Shown: positions 1-10,318, numbered from the stretch's first letter. The stretch: 15,752 nt of DNA from Smittium mucronatum (GCA_001953115.1 LSSL01006661.1:1-15752), one strand, 5' to 3'. Numbers and translations are program-made. The notes: generated from the letters alone by a model not told the origin.

Positions 1-636
1 TTTTACTGGCTTTTATCGTTAATATCAAGATTAATTAAAATCCCATCGAAAAATTAGCAGTATAATGATCTGATTTTTTGCATTAATTCTTTTTTAAAGA
101 ATATAATATTTTTCTATTTTTTATATTAGATAAATAAAATAATAGATTCTTACTTTTCGATCAATCTCTATCTTTGAAATATTAAAATAGAACGATATTA
201 GATTTTTTTTTCATTTTATCTGAAATAAATGAGTAAAGCCTGGAAATTTTTTCTAAAACTAGGAAAATTCAATATATTTTGTTTCTTCTGGTAATTTTTG
301 AATAAAATATGTAAAAATCTTCAAATTTTTTATCGATTTCTATCACTGCATAAGATATTATCTTTCAAATTATCTTATTCGGCTGAATATATATGTAAAT
401 AAACGATTAATTGTTATAAAGCAGTACTTTTGGCTATAAAAAAGTGTGTCTTATAATTAAAAAATAATATTTTAAAAATTTTTTTTGAAGCTTCCAGTAG
501 GTCTTTTTTTTAAAAAAATAATAAGAGTTTTCATCTCTACTTTCTGCAAAATTTCTGTAAAGATATTAATGAATTATAATTTAAATTTTAAAAATTTATA
601 ATTATATTATTGATTATATAACGATGGCTACTAATA

Positions 637-650
637 TCCTATTAATAGGA
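637..650. repeat. 14-bp perfect palindrome TCCTATTAATAGGA
   Basis: Self-complementary over all 14 bases, with G/C at both ends rather than being AT-only. It could be a dimeric protein-binding site or a chance palindrome. Nothing next to it suggests which. Confidence 0.5.
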
Positions 651-3380
651 ATTTTTTTATTTTATAAAGAAATTTTTTTAAAAACCTCAAAAATACAAAT
701 TTTTATCCTAGTAATTTTTATTTATTTTCCATCGTATATTATACTGTTTATTTTTTATAAATACATTGTTATTTAATTAAGAAAACAGTTTAAATTTTTT
801 TTAATACTATAATTCATTCAACTAAACATCATCATTTTTTTTATAAATAAGGTTAAATAAAAAAATATGTATCTATTAATTAAATTTCAATCTAGCCGCT
901 GAAATAATTTTTCTATTTAAACAAAAATATAGCAAAATAATAAATTTAAACATTTTTATTGCCTTAAAAGTTTAAATATTTATTTCTTAAGTTTTAGTAA
1001 ATCCTATAAAGTGATAGTTATTTATCTATTTAATTTAAAAAAAAACACCAATGACTTGTTCGTTGAGACTTTTTGGTTTTCTTTTATGAATTTTTTTTAT
1101 TAATTTCAAAATTAATTTTTTATTTGGGGTTTAATTATTTGTTAAAACCACCCTCCACAACAATTTAAATCGCGCTAACCTCATAAACTTTTTTATATCA
1201 ATCTATACAATAAAAAATTAAATGATGTTAAAAAGATTATGGATAAATAAATTTGATTAATAATTTTGTGCTAGCTATAATGAACTAATAAGATTTTCCC
1301 ATAATTTTAGTGGAAAAGGATATTGAAGAAAAAAACTAGCTATATTAGTAATAATAAATTACCTTTCAAACTTGTTGAGTCAATTAAGTCGTTTTTTAAT
1401 AATCGACTTTCATAAAATAAAAAATGAAAATATTTTTCTTTAGAATATTATTTTGCGGAACTTAGCGGGGTTTTGTGATCAAAAATTAGAGGAAAGGAAA
1501 GTAAATTTGCCAAAATTTCCTGATTATGTCACAAATTAAAAGAAAAATTTCAGGTTCACATTGATTTCGTATATGATATATTGATAATAAATTTACAAAG
1601 TCCAAAAATAATGAGAGGGTTTCCAGAAAATAATTGGCACAGATAATCTTAGTAAAAGGTGAATTTGGAATTTGAAGAAAAATTCGCATATTTTAATTGA
1701 AATCTATATAAATAATTATTTTTTTTGTTATAATCAATAAATACAAATTATATCGATTTAATATTCATAAAAAAACGGGAAGATAAAGATTTTTTTTTTT
1801 GAAAAATTAAATTTATACTAGTGAGTTATTTTTCAGTGCGATAACCGTAAAAAAATAAAATACTACATTTTTATTTTAATAAATAATTACCAATCTCTAA
1901 GAAAAAAAATCGTGAGATTCTAACCAACTTAGCATGATAGTAAAATTTTCTTTTATTATTAATCATCAAAAAAAGAAAAAATGGCACAAAAATAATATTT
2001 CTTTTGAATGAAATATTTTAAAATACAGTTTAAATATAATTTTAGCAGCATAATATAATTAAAATTTATTCAAATGGTTAAATATCTTATATTTTACAGT
2101 GTTTATAATTTTGAAATTCGATTTTATAATAATTTTACTAGACTATAAGTATCATGATTAATAATACTATATTGTTATTAAACCTTGTGGCTGATTAAAG
2201 TTTTCTTTCAACACAATTGGAGTAATGAAATGAGATCCACCTGAATTCAAAACACTAGAATTGTCTAAAATGAAAAATATTATATTGCTTTAAGCAGATC
2301 AGCTCATGATTTTTGAGGTTATATTACTAGAATTGGCAATAATCTCAATAGCTGCGGGTTTATCATCTATTCCATAAAGAATAATATCAAAGCACTCTGT
2401 AAATTTTTATTATATTTATTTAAAAAAATAGGCCACCAAATTCACTAAATAAAAAAAAAACATCTTTTAAATGAGATACTGGTATTGAGTTAAAGTGTGA
2501 TGGTTCAAATAATTGCTTAGAAAATTTTAAAAGTAATAAATTTAATTTTTGAATAAGTATTTTTGTTTTTAATATTCAGAATTTTCATAATAATATTTCT
2601 TTCATTTATTTATTTATAAGAATTAATATTAATGTTGATATAATTCACTAAAAATATTCTGTTTTTATTTTTTATTGTGATTATCAAAATAAGCAACTAA
2701 TTTCTATAAATTATTACAAAAATAAATGTATTTGAAAAGGTATTAGTGACGAGAGATAATGATATTTTTACTGTATTTCATCACCCCCTCTTCACATTTA
2801 ATTTTTTTGAGGTCTTCTAAATAATTAATTTTCTGAAATTTTTGAAAAGCTAAAAAAACTCTATTTTAAACCGCTATATCAAATTAAACACATTTAAAAT
2901 ATATTTCAAGTATTGGCTCGACTTATTTTTTCAAATCATAATTCTTACAGCTCATATTTGATCATATTATTAATTTTCCTTTATCGGTGGTAATCATTTT
3001 ATGTCTATATAAATAAATCCAAAATTCTTAAAATATTAACTTATGATCATCATTACTTATTTCATAAATTTAATTAAATATTTTTTGGATCCCTCCAATC
3101 AGATCAATTAAAAATTATGAAATTTTGGTCTATAATGAATAGTTTTAAGCCCACTAATATTAAAAAATATATATAATTTAGAATTCTTGATAAATTAAAC
3201 CCAAATGATTTAGTAACTTATGTAAATATACTTTTTTTTGTGCCATATATAATCACTTATCCAACAGAAAATTGTTTTTAATATAGTTTAAATGTTTTTG
3301 GTTCATTGAAGTGAGATTTTTTCGTCAATGTGAAATATTTTTTAGTTTATATATATATAAATAAGGATATTAATTAAAAT

Positions 3381-3399
3381 CTACATATATTATATGTAG
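3381..3399. repeat. Hairpin, 9-bp perfect arms
   Basis: CTACATATA (3381-3389) and TATATGTAG (3391-3399) pair perfectly around one central base. A similar sequence with the same flanks occurs near 9674-9704. Confidence 0.5.
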
Positions 3400-3991
3400 T
3401 AAAAAGTTTCCTTTATTAATTTTTTTTTGATGAATAATCAAAGAGAAATTTTTTTTGATAAATAAGAAATGGTATAAAGCGAATTTTTATTGATTAATTA
3501 GTTTGTAGTATACCGGTGAAATTTTAGATGATGTATTTATATAAATATATAAGAATAAAATCTATTAAATGTTTAAATCGATGCAAATAAATCTATAAAT
3601 ATTAACGGAAAAATCATTTAGACGATTAGAAATTTACACATATTTTAAATTATCACTAAAAAATCAGTAAAAACTTAATCGAAAACCCTTAATAATCGAA
3701 TAGGAATTATATTTATTTAAATCAATAACGAAATTTGAAAAATATCAGGTAAAATAACCCTGAATCCAGCCATAATTTTTTCCTTAAAAAAATAAATAAT
3801 TTATGTTATATTTTTCATATATAAAGGGAATAAATTAAACTAATTTTTTCAAAAATATGATTGAATAATTATAATTTTTAAAATTATATAATTACTAAAA
3901 TGGTTTTTTTTATCAGATTGAAAAAAAACCATACTAGTCAAAATCACATTAATTTATAAGTTTTTTGAGTAAAATTTCTTAATTATACATC

Positions 3992-4013
3992 AACTTTCTA
4001 CAAAGAGAAAGTT
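3992..4013. repeat. Hairpin, 8-bp perfect arms
   Basis: AACTTTCT (3992-3999) and AGAAAGTT (4006-4013) pair perfectly around a six-base loop. Confidence 0.45.
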
Positions 4014-4098
4014 TTATTAATATTTTTAGGAAAATTTTCTTTAATCCTTACTATTTCTTATATGTATTTTTTTTTCGAAATAACATATTTAATTTTAA

Positions 4099-4116
4099 TT
4101 ATTATTATTATTATTT
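4099..4116. repeat. ATT trinucleotide microsatellite
   Basis: Five to six uninterrupted ATT units, flanked by further AT-only sequence. Confidence 0.8.
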
Positions 4117-4440
4117 TAATTATTTTTTTTTTGGAAAATATTCCGATTGAAACATATTTATTTCGAAAATCATTTTAATATACATTTTTTTTTATCAAAA
4201 AAAGCTAAATGGTCAAAAAATTAGAAATAATATTAGAGGGCGAATGGGTAGATAATCTGAATATTCCATTAGAATATGAACTACTCTTTACCACATTTAA
4301 AACTTGCTTCATTTTTTTTATTTAAAATTATTTAATTGAAAGATAACGTCATTAAAAACCATACTAAAATAATATGAAAAAATGAAAATCACTTATAGAA
4401 AATGATATTATCAAAAATAAAATAATTCTGTCTGTTGAAA

Positions 4441-4920
4441 TGCCAACTGCATATTTACGGGAAAACTGGTGCAATCTAAAAGCAGAAAGACCCCATATGA
4501 ATTGCTTCAAGTAGGTCTATTACTGAGGTTAATCGAATTAAATGCTAAGATCTTTTTCGACAAAAAATATTTCACTAAAGCTAATTAGCTCCTGTAAAAG
4601 TTTACAACTGATAGTGTTAATAAAATTAGGCACCTACCCAAATTTAGGATTTATTGACTTCGCTTTCCTGCAAATGAATGTTAGATAATGAGACATTTAT
4701 GACTTTCGAGCGCTTGAATTTCTCACTAAAATATGTCTCAGCTGTGCTATAAGATTTTTTTATCTTTTTTCAAGATAGTTCTCTTCTGAAATTGCTGTCC
4801 TCCGAATCACTAAGCGCATTCATCACTATTTTCGACCAAAAATAGTACAGCGATGAGTAAAATTTTGGTTTAATGTTTTTCAAAAAGTAAACTATTAACT
4901 CCTAAAACACGGCAGGGTAT
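4441..4920. other. Gene-free stretch with raised G+C (about one third)
   Basis: Hand counts give 15-25 G+C per 60 bases here against about 7-14 in most neighbouring lines. No open frame longer than about 40 codons spans it. It holds a 12-bp palindrome (4579-4590), an 8-bp inverted pair TGAGACAT/ATGTCTCA (4689-4696 and 4733-4740), and related TTARCTCCTA motifs near 4586, 4896 and 4921. The composition suggests an eroded transposon or former exon, but no protein family was recognised. Confidence 0.4.
4579..4590. repeat. 12-bp perfect palindrome AGCTAATTAGCT
   Basis: Fully self-complementary, within the raised-G+C stretch at 4441-4920. Its role is unknown. Confidence 0.5.
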
Positions 4921-7900
4921 TTAGCTCCTAATAGAAAACTTGTATCATAAAATTCAGATATATATCTATTTCTATCACCATGGGAATACAGCATATAATC
5001 GATAAATGTTTTTATCAATTCGTATTAATATTTATTTTTACATAAAAAAGTATAGAATTTTTTTTTAAATTAATCATTAATAAAGTCAATGCATGTTTAT
5101 GCCTTACTAATTATTAATTTTTTCATCAAATTATAATTTTAGGGTTTATAAATAAAGTATTTAGTGTGTTTATTTTGGAAAATTAAATTTAAAAATATAA
5201 ATGGTTTAGGTCAAGATATAGTTCCGAATTTTTTTAAAAAAAATTTATCTTATATAAAATTTGATTTAAAAAATATAAAGATTAATTAAAAAATATGAAT
5301 TTTTGAGAAAGAGGAAGTAATTTTTTTTTTGAAAATTTAATATGTTTATAGATATGCCGAAAATATTCATTTTTTTCAATAAAATTATAAGAAATCTATT
5401 TTGTAAAAAATATTATTGATTCACATTCTTTTTTGAGATAATATTAAAATATATAATATTGTTAGATTTACAGCAAATTTTGTTTTAGAAACTTAGAAAA
5501 AATCAATTTTATAATATTCCATATTGGATAGAGGTATAATTTTTTTTTTTTGTAAAAATAAAATCAGAGATTAATGTGTTCTAATTGCTTAAATTTTTTT
5601 TTCACCCTCTACCATCAATAAAATCTCATAGAATTTTTAAATATTATCAATTAAAATCTTTAAAAGTCTGTAATATAAACATCAATATTATCCTTCAATC
5701 ACTAAATAGGTCAAAAATTAACATTATAAAAAATATATAGACTTGTTTAAAAATAAAAATTATATTTGATAAACACCGATCACAGTTTAAAAAGTTTAAT
5801 TGCAGGTTTTTTGCTTTTATATTTCATATTGTTGATTAATTTTTTTTTCCCAAAATTTTCATCACAGCATCTATTTTTAGATATTTATTCAAGATAAATG
5901 AATTATTAAAAAAAAATTGAATAGTTTTTACTTTTTATGCAAATATAAGGTATTAAATTTTACTTTAAAAATATAAAAAATTCATTATTTATAATTTTAG
6001 CCAGATTTTTTTATACACTCATATATTATGCAATTATTATTTCATCCAGTAAATGGATGAAATATTGACGGCAATTAGGCCAAAAATAATCTCATTTAAT
6101 TGTGACAATTTTTTTTCTCATAATTATTAGCTTATATTTATGGTTAGAAAAAAATTTACCCATTTTTTTAATCAAGTTTTCTTCGAGGAAAAAAATTCTA
6201 TAATCTTATATATTAAGCAGCATTTTTAATTCTCCACTAAAGTTTTATAAAATTTTCTTCTATTTAACATAAAGTTTTTCTTAATGGCAATAATTATATA
6301 AAGAAATATCAATTTAATTTATAATTGAGAGTCACATATTACAGAGTCTACATTATGAAAATAAATTTAACTTTTATATTATTTATTAAAAGTTATTCAT
6401 TTTCTATTTCATATTTTATTTATAATTAATAATATAACCAAATACAATAGCCGATAATTAATGTTGTTTTTTGATAAATTAGTTTTACATATTAAAAAAA
6501 AATCCGTTTAAATAAAATAAAATTTTATATATTTCAAAATTTGGATATTAAAAGTTGAATTTTTTTACTGGTACTTTCAGAGAATAAAATTTCCATTAAA
6601 AATTTAAGAGCTAAAATTATATTTATTACCAAAAAATATTTTAATCTTAGTTTAGAACTCATTTAAAAACGGTTTTTAGCTTAAAGTATTAAACCCAAAA
6701 ATTTACGTAAATTCAGGGTTACGTAAATATAAAAGTCTTGTACTTCTTTTAGATTAAAAAGGATCAAAATTTTTAAATTATCAACTTCAGTATATATTAT
6801 CTTTATAGATACAATCAATAAATCCAAAAAAAACTTTTAAATATATTATCAGTTAAAGATTAGTTAATAAGCATCCAATATATTAATTTTTATTTTTGAT
6901 GCACGAAGTTTGTTTGTTGTGATCATTTAAGATATTTTTTTACATGTCTGATATAGTATTTATTCATATATATACACAATATATATCCACAGTAAAGTTA
7001 TATGATAATTATTATTTGGGAATTTTATTTTTCTAAACTTTTGATATTATATTTTCATTTAAAAAATATCTTATACTTTTTTGTTTAACCGGAAATTTTT
7101 ATGTTTTAAATTTACATAAAAGGTAAAATATCTTTAATTAGAAAATTTAATGTAAATCATATTAATGATACCATTCATTTTTTTTTTAGAATTTTATTTG
7201 ATATAATAATATTCGTATATATGTGGGGGTTATTCAATTATTATATTAGACTAAAAGTTTTAAACATTGGTTTAGACATATCTTGAAATATTAAATCACA
7301 ATGTTTGGAGTAAAAAACATCGTATTTAGGGGGTTTGTTTTTGGGAAGAATACTGAGAATAAAAATGATATTATTTAAAGTAATTGAACTCAATTTTTAC
7401 AAAAATTTATGCTCGTTTAAACTCCGATCTTTACAAATAAATTGAGTTTAAAACTTTCTAATATACTCATTTAGATTTTTAAATTAATTGTTTCTTCAGA
7501 CTGAAAGTTATTTCTTTGTTAAATTATGAAACCCAGAAAATTGCTTAGATTAATTATTTAGAAATTGAATTTAAATGAAAAAAATTTGAAATCCCCTTTT
7601 GTTTATTTTATGAAAAGTTTTACTTTAAATTTAATTTTTTTAAAAAATATGCATTCAATCTAATAATATTTATCTTGATTCTCTAGCAGCTTCATTTTTT
7701 GTGGATATTGTTTTAAGAGGGGTTTTTAATCATATGTGGTTAGAAAATCGATTGTTTTGAGGACGATGGAGTCAAAAAAAATTCCGTTTACAGCATTAAT
7801 ACATGATAATTTGCGTCAGTTTGATTTTTTTTTGTATTGTTATCATAATCTTCATTAAGGAGTTTTTAAATGACTTTTATCACTTATTAATAATAAAATT

Positions 7901-8280
7901 TAAAGCCATCAGTGTAATAAGGTTGAGCTGGAGTAGGTATTAACTGAATGGTTATTTCATGATTTATTTAATCTATAAATGTGAATTTTAAAATATTACG
8001 TAGGAGTTTCAATGAATGTTAAATTTGCATAGCTGGGTGCATTTTTCAAGTTTTTTATGAAAAAATTAATTATCACACGATCTGGGCAGTTCGATTTTTC
8101 CATTCTCATGTCCCATTTTTTTGGATTCTGATATTTAGATAAGGGTTTAAACTTTGAGATTTAAATTTGAGTTTTTCCACAAAATTTTCAGCCAACAGAC
8201 CACTATGGATTTTTTTGTCGATTATGATGATTTTGTTTCAAATATCAATTAATTGCATTTTTTTTATCATTATTGCGAAT
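4921..8280. other. Gene-free AT-rich intergenic DNA
   Basis: Some of the most AT-rich sequence in the window (the line at 5221 has only about 7 G+C in 60). No supported gene or RNA. The one clear structure is the 11-bp hairpin at 6038-6064. Lines near 7681-7860 and 8021-8120 are slightly richer in G+C but show no coding signal. Confidence 0.6.
6038..6064. repeat. Hairpin, 11-bp perfect arms
   Basis: TATTTCATCCA (6038-6048) pairs perfectly with TGGATGAAATA (6054-6064) across the five-base loop GTAAA. The closing pairs are G/C-containing, so this is one of the more stable short hairpins in the window. Confidence 0.6.
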
Positions 8281-8294
8281 TAAAAAATCAAGAT

Positions 8295-8385
8295 AGCCGC
8301 TATATACAGACAAAGAGACTTTATAAGGTCAGATAACCAAGTTTTTTTAGTAATTCGCATATCTGACAGATACTTATTAGCGGCA
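8295..8385. repeat. Imperfect inverted repeat with GCCGCTA / TAGCGGC arms
   Basis: GCCGCTA at 8296-8302 faces TAGCGGC at 8378-8384, and inside it GTCAGATA at 8329-8336 faces TATCTGAC at 8360-8367. The spacers between blocks differ in length (26 against 10 bases), so the arms would pair with a bulge. A-rich and T-rich runs flank both sides. It may be another eroded palindromic element beside the larger one at 8625-9459. Confidence 0.45.
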
Positions 8386-8624
8386 ATTTTTTATTAAGAA
8401 ACCCATACTTTATCTTGCCAACTTCTGAACCACTTTTCAGCGGCAAAATTTTATGTTTTCGAAGCTGATCATATGCTTTTTTCTATTTATTACTGAATTG
8501 GCTCGATTCCGGTTTCAATTATAACAAATTTCTTGCCCTCTTAAAAATCAGTGGGGATAAAAACAGATTTATCAAAAATATTATAAAACTTACGGAATTC
8601 CTTAATATTTAGAAAAGATATATT

Positions 8625-9459
8625 CAGCTCAGAAATCTTTGCTGAAATTCAATTTTTATTTTGGGCTCAAAAAAATCCTATTTATTATATGGCATAGCTC
8701 AAGTATATATTCTGGTTATTATTTGATATTTTTTAGCATATTAATTCAATTCTGGCTATCAAGGATCAACGAAAGCGATTATAAAGTATTTTGAAACATC
8801 GGATCGTCACAAAAGTGTTTGAAAAATCAGTAGATTAGTTTGGCCTTTTTTTTTTTTTACGGAAATTTATTTTAAATTTAATAAAAGGATACAAAAACTA
8901 ATTTAGAAATATTAAAAAGGGTAAACAGTTTTCGGAAAAATTGACACTCAACTTCTCTCTGCTGCTCTAACAGCTCCTTAGCCCAAGATCATCGGTTCTA
9001 GGAGCCCTAAAATCTGTTAAATTCCCAATTTTAAGCGTTATTGGAATGAGGACGCCAATCAGAATTTTTTTTTCTGTAAGAATTTAAGATTGGCTGTGTC
9101 AACTTGAAGTTGACTTAAAGTATGTTAAAACTCGACCCAAACTTAAACCAATGCCCTCGAGATATGGAGCTGCTAGAGCGGCAGAGGGGAGTTTGGTGAA
9201 ATTTTTATTTTATTTTTTTAAATTAGTTTTTATAACTTTTTATAAGCTTTAAAATAAGTTTCCGAAAAAAAAAAAGCTCAACCCAAAGATTTTTTCCAAC
9301 TATCCCTAACTGGGATTCGTTAAAATTCGTAAGTCGATTTTTGACTTTAAACCGGATCAGGGCAGGTATGAAACAAAAAATGATTTCATTCAGTTGTATT
9401 CCCATCAAATGTTATTTAATAGGATATGGTCTACAGATACAGCTCTCTAGCTCTAGCTG
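8625..9459. repeat. Long imperfect inverted duplication (fold-back), centre near 9072
   Basis: The left half reads as a diverged reverse complement of the right half. The strongest blocks are 8860-8905 with 9219-9264 (39 of 46 bases match) and 8950-8977 with 9166-9193 (24 of 28 match). They are flanked outward by a 13-base T run (8846-8858) and an 11-base A run (9265-9275). Inner pairing continues with GCCAATC at 9054-9060 and GATTGGC at 9088-9094. Weaker blocks lie further out: 8745-8756 with 9361-9372, 8675-8682 with 9418-9425, and 8625-8644 with 9440-9459. Sums of paired coordinates drift smoothly from 18148 to 18084, as expected of one duplication with small indels. No protein is encoded. 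It could be a decayed fold-back or MITE-type element, or a hairpin RNA source. The core 8846-9275 is secure; the outer extension is less so. Confidence 0.75.
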
Positions 9460-9895
9460 GACAGCTTTTAAAAATTTTCTTAGTGTCGATAATACGAAAT
9501 ATACGAATAAACATAAACATATTTTCATAATGCAATTCAGGAATTTTATTAGCTCACCCAAAAAAACTAAAGAAGAGAGATAAAAATATATTTCAAAGAT
9601 ATATTTGTCAATAGGTTCAGAAAAATAGAGTCTTCTCATATGTTGTGATTTAATTGAATTTTTTTGTGAAAACTAATTAAATCTACAACGTATATGTAGT
9701 AAAGAATGGGAAAGAAAGCCACTACGCAAGTTTAAATAAAAAAATATATTAAAAAAGTCTCAATTATCAACAAAGGGTAATAATAAATTCTTTCTTGAAC
9801 CGAAGTTTTATATATATTGACGATATATTAGAAAGTACGAGCTCAAAGCCAGTTATTTATAGTAGAGAGCCAACAAGATAGATATATATATGCAA
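9460..9895. other. Gene-free interval between the inverted duplication and the gene
   Basis: No supported gene. Short open frames on both strands have random AT-rich composition. It contains a second copy (9674-9704) of the TCTACA...TATATGTAGTAAA motif seen at 3371-3404, and ends at the candidate poly(A) signal of the secreted-protein gene. Confidence 0.5.
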
Positions 9896-9901
9896 TTTAT
9901 T
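9896..9901 (-). terminator. Candidate poly(A) signal AATAAA
   Basis: Canonical AATAAA on the minus strand, about 117 bases past the stop codon of the secreted-protein gene. A GT-rich stretch (CTTGTTGGCTC on the minus strand, near 9865-9880) lies where a downstream cleavage element would be. This would give a 3' UTR of roughly 130-140 bases. AATAAA is common by chance in such AT-rich DNA, so position and the GT-rich neighbour carry the call. Confidence 0.45.
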
Positions 9902-10017
9902 TCAATCATGAAAATAAATAAATATTAAACTGGATATAAAGGATTAACATCCCTACATCGGTTAAATATTGAGATGCAAAAAATCCTTGAAATTTTCCAA
10001 AGCCCATTTGAAACAAT

Positions 10018-10293
10018 TTAAAATCTGCGGACGCATCTGGCTCTGCGGTTTCTTCCAATACAGAAGCTGCCGCGCTCACAGAACATGCGGAAATATCTTC
10101 CTCTACGGCAGACGAGATAAGAGTTGCTGCGAGATGAGGTACAGAAGCTGTCACCGTTGAAGCATCTTCCATTTTCACGGCGGCTAAAATCGGAATCGAT
10201 TGGTCCGTTTCCATTTCCGAAGTTATCATTGCCATTTTGACCCAAAACAGACAACTGGAAGATAGCAAGAACGAAAAAGATAGCTTTGAACAT
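10018..10293 (-). CDS. Small secreted Arg-rich six-cysteine protein (CBM14/peritrophin-like spacing, function unknown)
   Basis: A 91-codon ATG-to-TAA frame. Residues 1-18 form a typical signal peptide (one Lys, then a hydrophobic run, with V-L-G before the predicted cut), so the protein should enter the secretory pathway. Residues 19-39 are Asn/Gly-rich and mildly acidic, ending in Arg38-Arg39, a possible processing site. Residues 40-91 carry six cysteines (44, 51, 62, 72, 78, 87) and 13 arginines but no lysine. The part Y59-x2-C62-x2-G65-x6-C72-x2-G75 matches the second half of chitin-binding type-2 domains, but the first cysteines are closer together than usual. Start choice: A at -3, and an in-frame TGA seven codons upstream rules out an unspliced extension. 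Hand-counted G+C is 126 of 276 bases, with 45 of 91 codons ending in G or C (Phe TTC 9, TTT 3). A real gene is likely; chitin binding or antimicrobial activity is inference. Confidence 0.82.
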   Translation of the reverse strand: MFKAIFFVLAIFQLSVLGQNGNDNFGNGNGPIDSDFSRRENGRCFNGDSFCTSSRSNSYLVCRRGRYFRMFCERGSFCIGRNRRARCVRRF

Positions 10294-10301
10294 TTTTTCA
10301 A

Positions 10302-10318
10302 CTAAAGATAGTCAAAAA
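10302..10318 (-). promoter_or_regulatory. Possible 3' splice site just upstream of the start codon
   Basis: Read on the minus strand, a T-rich tract ends in CTATCTTTAG, with the AG at 10303-10302, eight bases before the ATG. This resembles a splice acceptor, so the 5' UTR may be spliced and the true promoter may lie further to the right. The coding frame is unaffected. Such matches are frequent in AT-rich DNA. Confidence 0.2.

Larger units (their letters stand above)
1..4440. other. Gene-free AT-rich intergenic DNA
   Basis: No supported gene. Open frames here are short and have the Phe/Ile/Leu/Lys/Tyr-heavy composition expected from random AT-rich DNA. It contains palindromes and hairpins listed separately (637-650, 3381-3399, 3992-4013) and an ATT microsatellite at 4099-4116. 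A nine-base direct repeat CTAGCTATA occurs at 1271-1279 and 1336-1344. No RNA gene was recognised. Confidence 0.6.

Noticed and set aside
1486..1689. 67-codon minus-strand open frame
   Set aside because: ATG start, but no signal peptide, motif or compositional contrast with its surroundings. Frames of this length are expected occasionally even in AT-rich DNA.
4384..4512. About 42 open codons on the plus strand leading into the higher-G+C block
   Set aside because: Bounded by stops, no recognisable motif and no clear splice sites. Noted only as part of a possible remnant.
9341..9583. 80-codon plus-strand open frame in the right arm of the inverted duplication
   Set aside because: It starts with TTG, lies in a repeat, and shows no family resemblance.
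9412..9639. 75-codon minus-strand open frame with a hydrophobic centre
   Set aside because: It has an ATG start, but its Leu/Phe/Ile/Lys/Tyr-heavy make-up is that of random AT-rich DNA. It partly overlaps the inverted duplication and has no codon bias like the real gene.
9906..10301. 131-codon open frame on the minus strand overlapping the secreted-protein gene in another frame
   Set aside because: It opens with TTG rather than ATG, and its composition (Ala, Ser, Glu, Val) is what the G+C-rich codons of the real gene give when read out of frame. Its tail beyond the real stop becomes random AT-rich residues.
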